DNA of 64,000 nucleotides from Bradysia coprophila (lineage: Eukaryota > Arthropoda > Insecta > Diptera > Sciaridae), in NCBI RefSeq assembly GCF_014529535.1, contig NW_023503972.1:186001-250000 (forward strand), read 5' to 3'. The position numbers and the translations under genes were made by a program. This document shows, piece by piece, positions 49,675-61,563 of the stretch. Numbering within the stretch: position 1 is the stretch's first letter; each line of letters starts with the position of its first letter. The notes below the pieces were generated by a model that did no database searches, was not told the origin of the DNA, and worked only from the letters and a program-made list of their open reading frames with translations.

Positions 49675-49800
49675 CTGTGTCCAAATGTTTATTTTGACGA
49701 GTTGGTGATTGTGATCCTAAGGCGTGGATTATAATCCAAATCGTCAAAATAAGCGTTTGAACATATGTGCCGATAAACATTTGGACACAGGTGCATAATG
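49675..49800. repeat. Hairpin element (TTATTTTGAC family)
   Basis: Arms TATTATGCACCTGTGTCCAA and the complement near 49780-49800, containing TTATTTTGACGAG as in the 5.4- and 13.4-kb elements. Confidence 0.78.
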
Positions 49801-49829
49801 TTTATTTCGCAACAAGTGACGAAAAGTAG

Positions 49830-49965
49830 GAAAACGTTGTGTACAACTCGATGATAAATGCTATTTTAGGCACACAATGTGTATTGTCACACTCGGCCTG
49901 CGGCCCCGAGTGACAATCTACACATCTAGTGCCCAAAAAAGCATTTATCACTCGGCTGTATTAAT
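49830..49965. repeat. Palindromic repeat
   Basis: Arms around GATAAATGCTATTTTAGGCA and its imperfect complement ending GCATTTATC, centre CTCGGCCTGCGGCCCCGAG. Confidence 0.75.
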
Positions 49966-50069
49966 AACTATTAAGTGCGACGTGAACAAATGAATCGAAC
50001 TATAAATTTCAACGCTTCTATATTGAAAATATTGAAAATATAGTCTCATTATGATCCTTACGGCACAGA

Positions 50070-50240
50070 AAACGTAGTTCGTGACTCGTGACGAAAGCAG
50101 AATTTTTTCAGGACATGTCTTAAGCTTGTCCTACTCGGATTCGTTTTTGTTTTTGTTTTGTTTTTCGTCTCATTATGATCCTTAAGCTTAAGACTAGTCC
50201 TGAAAAATTCTACTTTTCGTCACTTGTGACGAAAAATACT
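50070..50240. repeat. Palindromic repeat
   Basis: Arms GTGACGAAAGCAGAATTTTT and AAAAATTCTACTTTTCGTCA with a (GTTTTT)n-rich centre; TCTCATTATGATCCTTA occurs directly repeated at about 50043 and 50168. Confidence 0.7.
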
Positions 50241-50264
50241 ATTACAGCATAACACATACGCTGA

Positions 50265-50600
50265 CGGTAACTCAAACCAATTTTATTTAATTTTCCATGA
50301 GTCTCTTGTTGAGAAAGGACTAACCTATTGCTTGCTTCTAATTTGTCATTAAATGATCAAAAATTCATGGCGAAATTCAAACATCTGCTGGTTTAGCAAA
50401 TTTGAAATCAAGAAAACTTTTAAGCTTTGTGTTTGTTTGTGTAACTCTGTGTGTACTCTATACACTGTATTTACTTCATTAAAAATGAAATGATTTTTCC
50501 TTTGTGGTGAATTTGTGATTTGTAAAAGTTTAAAAGTTCACAATGAAACATCATAAAAAATTAATTCGTTTTTCCTGTTGCTTGTACTTCAATCTATCTT
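50265..50600. repeat. Diverged direct repeat, copy 1
   Basis: Resembles 57130-57440 in the same orientation: AACATCTGCTGGTT, ACTTCATTAAAAATGAAATG followed by TTTCCTTTGTGG, and a shared tail with TTGTGATTTGTA. Non-coding, origin unknown. Confidence 0.65.
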
Positions 50601-50893
50601 AATTCATCGCCGCACCGTTCTCAAGATCAGGCAAATATAAATAAATCTTGAATCTAGCACCAATTAGCAGTTGCATTGCACTATAAGAATCTCATAGGAT
50701 CAATACCGTGGTCTGTGTTTGGAGATGCTTACAATGTGACCACAAGGCTTAGAAATCGAGCTGGCAATGATTTAATCTGAGAAATCACATCGTAACTGTG
50801 TAACCAATATTTTTACCGAAAACCGTTCATTTAACCAATTGACAAACTTCACGCGAAAACTCGACTTTTCAACTTTTCCGTTCTCGTGACGTA

Positions 50894-51757
50894 CGAGGGG
50901 CACCCTGAAAGTTTCGGGAATCGGGTATTTGCGGTTCGTAAAAGTATTTGACATGAACATATTCGTAAATTTCAACATTTTCTAAGTTCAATGACGACTC
51001 AATATCACAAAAAAAAGATTTCAGTGAGAAATGAGGAACATTTATAAAAAGGCTTGTCGGCCATTTTGGAAAATTGAGGAATTTATTTTTGGTAGTAATG
51101 TTTGGTTTAGGGTTTTTTTCATTTATAAATTATTTTTTTTGCTAATTTGTATGTTTGTGTGTAAAGGATGGTCTATCAAGATAATAATGAGTGATATACG
51201 CGGCCTTCAAATTGTGACACTTCTTAGTAATGGCGAAAAGTGGAAGCATCGACTTCTGACCCATTGAATGCCACCAGGTCTGCCTGAAAAACCGATTTTC
51301 ATGACTTGAAGTATTTTTCTAGTTCATTGGACTCTCAGCTATCAGAAAAGTCATAATTTATGTAAAATAATTTTGATTTCGCAAAAACCTGATCCATCTG
51401 GTGGGGCCGCTCTCGTAGTGAAATGTCATGTGAATCTAATTCTATAGATTTTTACAGAAATTGGTAACGAAATGTATTAAAATTCCTTAGGGAATTATTT
51501 CTAGGGCTATTTCATCGAATAATGCTGGTATCACATCAATACTGCGATCCAAACAATAGTGAAATTGGTCTAAACTTGCTAAAATCGTGAAATTGTACTG
51601 TAACTTTTAGATGATACGCCCTAATGCCCAAGTATAATTTTTTTTATCTGAGTCTTCTATTTACCCAAAAAAATATAGAAATTTACGAGTATGTTCATGT
51701 CAAATACTTTTACGCGCCGCAAATACCCGATTCCCGAAACTTTCAGGGTGCCCCTCG
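50894..51757. mobile_element. Mariner-like non-autonomous element, 864 bp
   Basis: Long inverted ends of about 80 bp, starting CGAGGGGCACCCTGAAAGTT and nearly identical on both sides, with TA on each flank (50892-50893 and 51758-51759). The terminal CGAGGGG and TA target fit mariner elements. The interior has no transposase frame. It is inserted between fragments of other repeats. Confidence 0.85.
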
Positions 51758-51769
51758 TATCAGTATTTT

Positions 51770-52305
51770 ACATGACTAGGGATATAAAGATGAACAGTAG
51801 AGTTTTCGTGTGACTTTTGTTGATCCGAGGCGTAGCCGAGGTCAATAAGCACATGAAGGCGAGACTTTTCATTTTTATCCGGAGTTGTGTAATGTGGTGT
51901 CCAGGTAGCTCAATCAGTAGGGCGTCGGACTCACAGCTTCTCACAGAGGTTCTCGGGCTCTGATGATTAGTCACTGCTAATTGAGCTATATTGGCCGTAA
52001 GGTCTCACAAAGAAATCCGAGAAATTTAAATCAAAGACATCGACTTCTCATTGCAATTCAGAAGTCAAAGAGAGATGGAAAAACATGCAGCAGCTCCATC
52101 TGTCAGTAATGACAGTAACTCAGCTATACCAGCGTTTAGGTCGAAATGACTCCCAATGTAAAATACGCTTACATTGACGGTGGTAGTTCGGATTCCACCT
52201 TATCAGAAGGTCTAGGCCCAAACGGAGGTCTCAATAAGTAAAAAAAATCATGCTGAGGGCGTCGAGATTATTGCTTGAAACATGAAAAGTACGGTTTTCG
52301 ATGCA
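51770..52305. repeat. GGGATAAAAA palindrome family, copy d, split by a SINE
   Basis: 51770-51893 is the palindrome (ACATGACTAGGGATATAAAG ... TTTTATCCGGAGTTGTGTAA); 52249-52305 is the leader in inverted orientation (CATGCTGAGGGCGTCGAG ... TTGAAACATGAAAAGTACGG). In copy a these two pieces are adjacent, so the sequence between them is an insertion. Confidence 0.75.
51894..52248 (+). mobile_element. tRNA-derived SINE
   Basis: Begins with a tRNA-like head: GTCCAGGTAGCTCAATCAGT contains a good A box (TAGCTCAATCAG), and GGTTCTCGGGCTC 45 bases on is a degraded B box. A tRNA-unrelated body of about 280 bp follows and the element ends in an A-rich tail (52239-52248). It interrupts the palindrome copy above. 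Non-coding; presumably transcribed by RNA polymerase III and mobilised by an unseen LINE. Confidence 0.75.
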
Positions 52306-52916
52306 TGTAGCAGGTGAATAGCTATTAATAATGATAAATCGTTTGTGGTAGTTACAAAACCGACTGGTGTTAAATTATCAAATACGTAATGCGAAAGTAA
52401 TTCATTGCATGAGGTAACAATTTTGTGATAAAAGCAAACTCACTCTTGTGTTTTTGAGCAACAAACTTCGGTAGCTGTCTTTTCGACAAGTGTAGAGTCG
52501 GAATATTCGACTCGACTTCGACGTTGAGGTAAATAACCACACTACGAAAAAACGAGCCAATAGATTAAGGAATTTGTTTATGTATTGTCCGTTGAGAAGT
52601 AGATCGCCACCGGTTTCTGGTGGGTTTTGGTTTTTTTTATGTCTCTGTGTGGTATGTCTAACATTATGCATCAGGTCGGAGAGGGAGTTTGGGTTTATCT
52701 TCCATCGACACATAAAAAATGATATTTTAATTGAAAGGTTACGCTGATCGCTTGATGAAAAAGGACTTCACCTAGCACAAATTAAAGACCTTGTACATAT
52801 GTTTGACATTGCAATGTGGGCAACATAGAAAGACTGAACTTGAAGATCTACATGCAAAACACATACCGAACGAGCCAATCTTAATCTATCAAAACGATTA
52901 AATTTGGCGCTTAGCA
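52306..52916. other. No recognisable gene
   Basis: AT-rich, short frames only. Confidence 0.5.
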
Positions 52917-52918
52917 TA

Positions 52919-53021
52919 GGGTGAGCGTACCAATTCTCGGACAAGAATGAGTCCTTTTATGAATGAGAGAACAATAGGTGTCCGAGGACTCATTCCTGTC
53001 CGAGGATTGGTACGCTCACCC
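52919..53021. mobile_element. MITE, GGGTGAGCG ends, TA target
   Basis: 103-bp near-perfect palindrome: GGGTGAGCGTACCAATTCTC to its complement, flanked by TA (52917-52918, 53022-53023). Relative of 27561-27653. It lies about 275 bases upstream of the receptor gene. Confidence 0.85.
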
Positions 53022-53295
53022 TACACATTTAACATTTAGTGCAATTTTATTTAAATTTCCCTTGGCGCCAAAAACTAAAGACGGCCCAGAACACGCGTTG
53101 TCAGATAATGTGTAATTTGTAAAATTTCATTGCATTAAAAATGCAATAGCCTTTCTAACTTTTACATATGAAGAATGGAAGAAAATACGAACCCGCATAA
53201 GCTACCAGGGACGTATACATTCTGCATATGTAATACCGTTTCAGTATTTCTACAACCATTGAGTAAATCACTCGTCTAATTTCATCGCCTCCAAA

Positions 53296-55319
53296 ATGCA
53301 TTCCGTACGAATTCACCCAGTGATGAGTCTAATATCTTTGGTATTTTATCGAATTGGCTTTTGGTATCGAGGAGACGTGTCTACGCCCAGAGAATTCGCA
53401 TTAAAGCTTTTTTACTGCTTCTACTTTTCACTTGCAATCATTTTATTCTTGGTAGGAGCTGTTACAAATGAATCTCTGGACGAGTCTATGTTTCTGGCGG
53501 AAACAGGTCTTGTGAATGGCGTTTTGTTAATCAAACTCTGGTTTGTGATGTGGAAACAGCAGCTAGCTCTGGATTTACTGGATCGACTCTGTATTTTCTC
53601 GATCCAACATGAAGAGGACTTCAATTTTTTCACTAAAAAATTAGGAAAATTGATGAAATTTGTATCTTCATTCATCTCTGCAACTTTCGTCTTTTCTTCC
53701 GCCGCTGGAATTCTACCTGTCGTTGGAAATCAGAAAAAATTCTTTGTCGATATTCCGTTTCCATTCGACTATGAAAACAGTGACATTTTGTTCCTGATTG
53801 CAAGTACATTTGTCTTCAGCGAATCGATCCTTGCGATCCTGATAGTCACATCTTCTACTGTGATTTGGTACATAATGTTCCATTGTTCCGCAAGATGTGA
53901 AGTTCTAGGTCGAGAGATGCAAAATATGGGCCGGAATACTGGAAATGGTAAAATGTCGAAGAAGGAAAAACAAAACATTTTTCTTCGGGAATTGAAGACA
54001 TCGATTGAAGATTTTTTGCATTTGAAAGGGTACGGTGTAAATGCAACAGCGGTTATGGTTGATTCTTTCGATTTTTTTTTAGATTGATCGACGAGGTGGA
54101 GTCCTATACCGCTAATTTATTTCTTATTCAGTTTGCTACCAGCGGAGTATGCATTTGCGGATCGGTTTATTGCTTGGCATTTGTAATTTTAAAACGAATT
54201 TGGGAGCTGCTCTTGAAAATTGTCGAGGATATCAATTGTTCAGGATTTAGAGATGAACTCTTCTGAAAAGCAGTCTACCAAAATCGAAACTATTTTTTTC
54301 TTAATTTCATTTTGTTGTGAGCTTTGGTGCAGGACGTACTGTCAGGATTTCTTTCGGGAATTCCGACAATTATCGAGAATTTCAGGAAGTTCCGAAATTT
54401 TGAAATTTTTGATCATTTGTCGAAAATTGAGAATTTGCTAAAATTCTTGAAAGGCGCTCAAAATTCTTATTTCGATAGTGATCATAAATTTCTGGAATTT
54501 TTTACCAATTTTGAGAATTTTCAAGAATCATCTTCACGAACCCATTCCCATGATGTGCAGATTTCACAATCAGCGTCCAATAAACTTCTGAAGTTCATTA
54601 GTGACCAGATGGAGACATCCAAAAGTTGGAAGAGAACAAATGTTTTAAACATTTTCTGCCACCACATCACCTTACCTTTTCAAAAAAGCCCATGACTACC
54701 ACCTTCTGTGGTAGAAATTTTTGTACAACTTTTATTCATTTTAAAATGGTAGAAGTCTTCATCTGATCTTCACTCATGAATTTAGGTCTCCTAAGTTTTT
54801 CCATCGAATTCCTACACGAGTTTGTTGTGTACGTTTTTTAAAGCAAAAAAATTTAAGAAACAAATGGCAATCGAGAACACTTATTATTACCGTAACTCCG
54901 TTCTCAAATCATTCCCATTCATTAACAGTCAATCATTTCCAGGATGTCAGTGACAATTTTATGGGACTATTAGTAAGCGTCTACTTATTCTCTTACAACA
55001 TTTGCGAGCTGTTTGTAATTACATACTTTGGGAACGAAATAATGCTGTCCACCAATCAACTGTCATACAGCCTCTTTGAGTCGAATTGGACAGATCAGCC
55101 GCAATCCACGAAGATGTGTATCATCATTTTCGGGGAATATTTGAAACAACCACGTGAATTGTTGGTTGGTAAACTGTATCCATTGACTTTGGAAACATTT
55201 TCTCGGGTAGGCTTCACGATTGCACTGTGCTTGTTTTCCAAGTAACATTTTGGTTTCAGATTTTAAATTCAGCTTACAGCATGTTCAACATTTTGAAAAA
55301 TAGTCAAACTGGGAACTGA
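53296..55319 (+). CDS. Odorant receptor (7tm_6 family), diverged paralogue
   Basis: A second intact insect odorant receptor, presumed Orco-partnered channel subunit in olfactory neurons. Exons: 53296-54029, 54083-54182, 54943-55206, 55260-55319; GT-AG throughout, 385 residues. Exon lengths and phases match the 10-kb receptor (exon 2 is 100 nt and exon 3 is 264 nt in both), showing common origin. Seen: start MHSVRIHPVMSLI, membrane segments in exon 1, a conserved loop MFHCSARCEVLGREMQNMG, CGSVYCLAF, ELFVITYFGNEIMLST, KLYPLTLETFSR and the terminal ILNSAYSMFNILK. Intron 2 is 760 nt against about 60 nt in the minus-strand paralogue; it holds open frames without receptor features. ATTAAA at 55370 may be the poly(A) signal. 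Confidence 0.93.
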
Positions 55320-55787
55320 TGAATCGACACAAACAAAATTGTTGTTATAACTTTAATGAAAATTTATTGATTAAACCACATACTCAATCATACTCAAGAG
55401 CAACTTAGTTGAACTTTAGAAAATTCAGTTCTGGAACCTCACATTATATTATCACGTACGTCGGTATCGCATGTGGAATGATTAGAACGAATTGAAATAG
55501 CATTACAACACAACGTTGGAGATTCCATAACTTAAACCTATTTGATGGTATCTTCATAAAAAAATATTTTATTGGAGAGCAGCGGGAAATTAGTACAAAT
55601 TCTTCGAACAAGGTGTGCCAAGGCTATACCACAAGATTAGGTTCCACAAATCTCGACTTCTCCTCGGGTGGACTACCAACGTCTAGTGTGAGAAAATACC
55701 TGTATTACTGACTTGATAACTATTTGGATTCCTTCAATTCACGCCATAAGCGTTCCGCAAAATTTGAATTTTGAGTAAACAAGAGAA

Positions 55788-56166
55788 GTGATGAGATTAT
55801 AGGAACTGACCTCTGGAGAGCTTCAACTATCCTAAAAAACAAAATACAGTCGAAAAAAACTGATGGAAGCTCACTTAATCTTTGAGTTCTAGCGTTGGGA
55901 GCAAGATGGACAGTGAGTAGTGATGAGATTTTAGGAACTGACCTCTGTAGACCTTCAACTATCCTAAAAAACAAAATACAGTCGAAAAAAAACTGATGGA
56001 AGCTCACTTAATCCTTGAGTTCTAGCGTTGGGAGCAAGATGGACAGTGAGTAGTGATGAGATTTTAGGAACTGACCTCTGTAGACCTTCAACTATCCTAA
56101 AAAACAAAATACAGTCGAAAAAAACTGATGGAAGCTCACTTTATCCTTGAGTTCTAGCGTTGGGAA
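55788..56166. repeat. ~132-bp minisatellite, about 3 units
   Basis: Unit starts at 55789, 55921 and 56054 (TGATGAGATT, then GGAACTGACCTCTG, AAACAAAATACAGTCGAAAA, GAGTTCTAGCGTTGGGA). Copies differ by a few bases, so the expansion is recent. The 95-codon minus-strand frame here is a repeat artefact. Confidence 0.93.
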
Positions 56167-56169
56167 CAC

Positions 56170-58710
56170 TTGGGAGCACTTAGAGGACATTCATTGTCAT
56201 ATTGTGGGGAATCATTCAAAGACACTTTGCTCTAGTAATTCATTCGGGTAAAATGATAAAAGAACATTCGAAAAGTTCAGGTAATTTCTCATTTTATTTA
56301 GAGAAAAATGTCTGTGGGAAGGGGGGTGCTTCATAGCGGTATATCTCAGATTCTTCTGATACGTACAAGCTCGGCCGGCTAGATCTGAAAGTAATAGTCA
56401 CCAGCTTTCCAACGCGTCCCCTAACGTCAAATTTTATTTAGAACTGGTCAGGGAAATTGAGTTCAAAGTTAGCGGTTTTTCCGGTACACTTTTCAGGGAA
56501 CCCAGGATAACTCACTGAACTTTTAATTTTCCAAAAAAAAGTTGTTCTAGCGATTTTAGGTATTGAGATTCCGGTCCAACCATAAAAAAATATTCAGTTT
56601 TGACCGAGATATTTCACTTTTAAGTTTTACACTAAAACCGGTTTTTACCGGTACTTACTGGTTCAAAACACAAAAAAAAAATTAGTTAGGAAAGTCTGGC
56701 CCCCAATCATATCCAATCGTCAAAAATCAAAAAAGTTTTGAATCGAGCAGAACGCTTTTTTTCAACATAAGAAACCAGACTACTATGTAGTCCAGGCCCT
56801 TGTGTCAGAAAAAATGGCTCCATTTGCCAAAAATGTAATAAAAAAGCCGTTTTAAGAAAAAAGAAAATTGTTTCCACAACTTTTCATTTCCAATCATGTA
56901 TGATTATTGAAAAGCTCGAAAAACGTAGAGCGTGCGGTTGAACACAATACAAGGGGCCCGACTGATGAGAATATATTGTGATCCAACGCCGCGGTAATAA
57001 GATCAGGCCGCCGCACTTTTTATTTTCAATTTTCAGCGCATTTGTGTCTTTAGGTGAAAATACCTAAAATTTATTTATTGTCGATACTCAAACCAATATA
57101 TAAATTTTCTGTTCGTCTTTGGTTGAAGGTGGTAATCTACCACCTGCTTCTCTATTTGTCATTGAAATCATGAAAAATTCATGACGAAGATTAAACATCT
57201 GCTGGTTGTTTGTTCAACCCAGTCGAAATCAAAAAGCTTTAAAATGAATTAATAAAATTAACTGGACGATCGGTCCGCGTAATGCTGGTAATGTTGGTTT
57301 ATGTTGTATCTACTTCATTAAAAATGAAATGATTTTTTTTCCTTTGTGGCTCGAACAGACTTTGTGATTTGTAGGAGTTTATAAAGTGCATAATGATTCA
57401 TCATTAAAAATGAAATCGTTTTTCTTGTTGCACGGTGAATATATCCTGCATGACTTGCGCTTGAATTATTAATCTATCGTTTGATTATTTAGTGAATCTG
57501 AAGATTTCGTCCATCGCATTCAATTTGCAATACGAAGAGATGAATCGACTGTTAAAACAAAGATAAAACTTATCTTGCAACATTTTCCCTTATATTTTTG
57601 TGTTGATTCTCTTAATGTTCACTTCAGATTACACATCCTCAGACGTTAATTTTTTCCATTTTTGTCCCCATCAGCATTACGCTGAGTGTAGAAACAGAAA
57701 GGTCCTCAGACTTAGAGATTTATGATCTATATGTCTGTATGAAGAATTAAAAAAATCAGTTTCAGTGTGAAGGTTGCAGAAGTTGCAGTGATACGGCGAA
57801 GCCATGGTCACTTTTTATTATTATCGAGACTTCCAAAACTTTCTTCAAGTGTAAAGTCGAATGATCTTCGATTACACATTCAAAAACTTTAGCTAAATTC
57901 TCCTCGGTTTGCGATATAATAACGTCGTTTGTGGACAGCTCCTTTCGCCTTACTTGTTTAGTTTCCTTGAAATCCCACCCAACCTAAAAGTGGTTTTTCA
58001 TATTGCATTTCTTCATAATACAGTAATTTATTTGCTCTTATTTACAGGAACCATTCGGCATTTCCTTCGAGTCGGTGACACCAATTGTTTAAATTTTCAC
58101 AACAAATGAGTATGATGGTAGACATAAAAAACCAGCAATATCCATTAGGGTTGGTCGTATTTTCATTTTGTTTTTATTTTAAAAGGCCTTACTCCAGGCT
58201 GTACTATGTCGTAGCGTGAGGTTGCACTCTTTGCTGACTAATACATCGGGCATTTGGGAGCAGAAGGCATTACTGTTAACTGTAGCTAAAAGCTGAGGGC
58301 CCAGTTATAAAATATCATAAGAGCGTTGATGATCTACGTCGCCACTCTACTGGCAGAGTATCTCTGGTCAGTATTCCCGACTAAGACTTTTCGACCAAAA
58401 ATTGCAACTTTATTTGCAAACAAAATCGACAAACCATGGCATAAAATGTCGTGTGAGGTATGTCCAGTATGCCTGAATAGGTAGTAATTTTCAGTTCATT
58501 CGTTTTATTAAAAATGAATTCAAAAATTACCCCGTTTGGTGAAGTTTGCTGTTAGTTAGGTAGCACCATCGATATAATATAGGGTAGATAAGTAATGTCA
58601 AAGCAACTTTATGCGGAAAGATCACATGGATTTATGTGTAACGTAACTTACGTTTTGAGAAGCGCGCGAAATAATGTCATGCAACTGTTTGAAAATATTG
58701 AAACTCTGCA
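56170..58710. other. No recognisable gene; includes direct repeat copy 2
   Basis: 57130-57440 is the diverged partner of 50265-50600. The rest, including a G/C-richer stretch at 56300-57000, shows no coding or terminal-repeat structure I can define. Confidence 0.5.
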
Positions 58711-58716
58711 TTTCTC

Positions 58717-58840
58717 AATTGAACGGAATTGGCTGTAAATACGTAAAATTGTAAGGAATTGAAAGTAAATTTAGTCTAATTTACTTTCAATTCTCTTACT
58801 ATGTATTAATGTATTTCCAGTCAATTCTGTTCAATTCCTT
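58717..58840. repeat. Palindromic repeat
   Basis: GAACGGAATTGGCTGTAAAT with its imperfect complement near 58821-58840, centre AGTAAATTTAGTCTAATTTACT. MITE-like. Confidence 0.72.
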
Positions 58841-61315
58841 ATAACTCCACAATTTCTTGTACTAATATCAATTACAATTATTTACCGGAGTATTCGGGTA
58901 TTCGAGTACAAAACGCTCCTTTAACTTTAGACTCTATTTGACAACTATATTTATAGTGAGTCACCAACTATTTCCTACAAGAAAATATGTCGCAATGGAA
59001 TCGAATAATAACGGAAAATATCGTGGAATTATTTCGAAGATTCGTGGAATTGTAGAAATTAATTGGAATTATAGGAATCGAAGGGCGAATCCGGCAATTA
59101 TATGTGTTGATCCGGTAATTGAAGTAATAAAAGGAATTGGAAGCAATTAAAAGGAATTAGTAATTGATTTGCCATCATTTCGGCCAGTCGGTTACCCCTC
59201 GTATATTTCCGAAATTTCGTTCTTCGTGTCTCATTATCTACAGTATATTATATCGATGATTAGCACACAAAATTTGGTATACGATTGTACTGCCAGTGGT
59301 TAACATTTTGATCTATAGACCAGCGAGGAAAAGTTTTTTGATAACGAGCTAAACATACTCGTTGGAGTGTTGTTTCAAAGGCCCAAAATTGCCAATTTTT
59401 TGGGGAAATTTAACAATTTTTAAAAACTTTTTAGAATTTCTACGAACGATGTTGCGTCAAAACTACAAAAAAACATATTTTTATTCCATTTTTTATTTTT
59501 ATTTTTTTCTAAAAGATATTCTAGATCATAAGAATTTTGAGTATAGTATAAGAGATGTACTTAGGTGTATAGTAAACGGTTTGCTTTTCTTCTCTAATTT
59601 CATGTTCATAGCATTTTTTTTTGTTTGTTTTTAATAATAATAAATTCACAGATTATATAGATATAAAAGGGAGTAACGATACATTAGATTATAATAATAA
59701 TTTTTTTCTTTTTTCCTCTTATCTTACGAATTTAAAAGTTTAAATAAAATAAAATTATTTTTTTGTATTTTTAATTATAAATTTTTTTAATTTTAATTAT
59801 TTTGATTCCAATTTTTTGTTGCCTGATTAAATAATTTAAGATAAAAATGATTAAAGAAAACGTTAAATTAAAAAAAAACAATTATAACAATAACTAATAA
59901 ACAAAGAAAAAACGGATTCAATAAATTGGTTCTGAATAAATTAATTTAACTGGGATAATGGGGTTGTTACACTACAAAATAATGAAGTTAAAAATGGTAA
60001 ATTAAATTTGTAAATATATTTTTCTTTTGCTTTTTTTAAACTTATTAATTGATAAAAAATAATGATAATAGAGCGTGAGTGGGTGTAAATATATTATTTA
60101 AGAATTTCTTTTCATTTCCAATTCAATTTTTCAGAATGAAGAAGAAAAAAAAACTTTCCCTTTTTCTCAATTTAAAATTTTCATTGATAGAATAACAATT
60201 AGAGATTATTTATATTAGCACAAATTCGACTAGATTATTGTTGCAAAACAAAACATAACTAAGAAATAGAGATAAAAACTAAATTTTTAGATTTTTTTAA
60301 AATTTTATACAAATCATTTTTGTTGACATTTTTTTATCATTTTTTATTTTGTGATATCTTTTACATCAGATACTAGGGGGCAGCATTTTTCATTGTTCTT
60401 TTTTTCATAAATGTTTTTTTAAACTGCAGAGGAGTAATTAGTTCCTAGCCTTCTATGACTTTTAAAGAAACAAGGTGCACAATAAAATCAGGCGCTCAAT
60501 GTATTCCGACTTATTCCGACACTAACCGTTATTTCCTACAAATATTTTACAAACAAAATCCTCATTCAAACATGCGACAGAACATTCATGGCCTTTGTCA
60601 TCGGAAGTCAGTGTCGGCCTGGCCATATAGTATCCAGTTAATATTTATGGTACCTTTTTCGTCACTATCAACCGCCTACTAATCAATCATCCAACTACGC
60701 CTTTTGGAAGCACTGTCAGAAGTACAATATGCATTAAATACGCTTGCTAATTGTTCTTCACGCGTGAAATACGAGTAGTTCTAGTTTCGTGCGTGAGTTT
60801 GTGTTGAAGAACAACACAGCGTTGCTACAAGCATAAACACTGATTTGACAAGTGTCAAATTTGGAGGCTGTAGTGACAAGAGCTACCGCTTACGATTATT
60901 TGTATTGTATGTTTTAACTCACACATCGAAGTAATCTATCTATCTATACAAAAGAAACGCAGTGCTTACTGTCATTTCATCAGCCTCCGAATATTTTGTA
61001 TGTTCATGCTAGTAGCAGGGCTGAGTGAGAACGCAGTAGTAAGAAGATGAATCGCAATCAGCGCTTCTGGTACTTTCGTTAAGACTAGGAAACTTATTGG
61101 CCTGCAGAGGCGCCATAATATATTTTCAGTTCAAAATAATGGTAAGTGTCCGAAAAAACCTTAGCGATGAAGAGACCTTGACTACCAAAAATAGCTAACA
61201 TTCCCCGGAAGTCATTTTTACCTAAATGCCATAGCGAGGCAGGAAGGAAGGCAAACAAATTGTCGCTTCAATTGATTTTTTTTGCACAATTTTGTATCTT
61301 CTTCGAGGAAAACTC
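58841..61315. other. Gene-free; extremely AT-rich block
   Basis: About 59440-60420 is almost wholly A and T with poly-T and TAATAATAA runs and no coding signal. I see no mitochondrial gene that would make it a nuclear mitochondrial insert. Confidence 0.55.
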
Positions 61316-61563
61316 GATATGTTATTTAATATCCAAAGATAGAGCAAGAAGACTAGATGACTTTTGGAAAGTCTACTATTTTGTAGGCATCGTACCCATC
61401 TCAGTCTGGTGACATTTTTGCTGTTTATAATGTCGTTGAGTGCCCAAAGTCAATCTATATATAGAGATCCATGGATACAATTGTTGCTCTTTAGTATGGC
61501 ATTTCCACAATATTTGCTACTGGGTGTGTCCCAACTCGGTAATCACTCGATGAATAGAATTTA
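61316..61563 (+). pseudogene. Possible decayed gene fragment (NDUFB5-like?)
   Basis: One frame reads SKDRARRLDDFWKVYYFVGI then VPISVW and stop; the continuation in the same frame gives VPKVNLYIEIHGYN. This loosely recalls the single-membrane-segment region and following conserved EIPEGY of complex I subunit NDUFB5. Several stops interrupt it. Other frames give an unassigned hydrophobic 66-codon frame at 61364-61564. The assignment is a weak resemblance only. Confidence 0.2.

Noticed and set aside
55720..56007. 95-codon minus-strand frame with internal repeats
   Set aside because: Produced by the 132-bp minisatellite.
59440..60420. Nuclear copy of mitochondrial DNA or of a control region
   Set aside because: Extreme AT content alone; no mitochondrial coding or tRNA sequence recognised.
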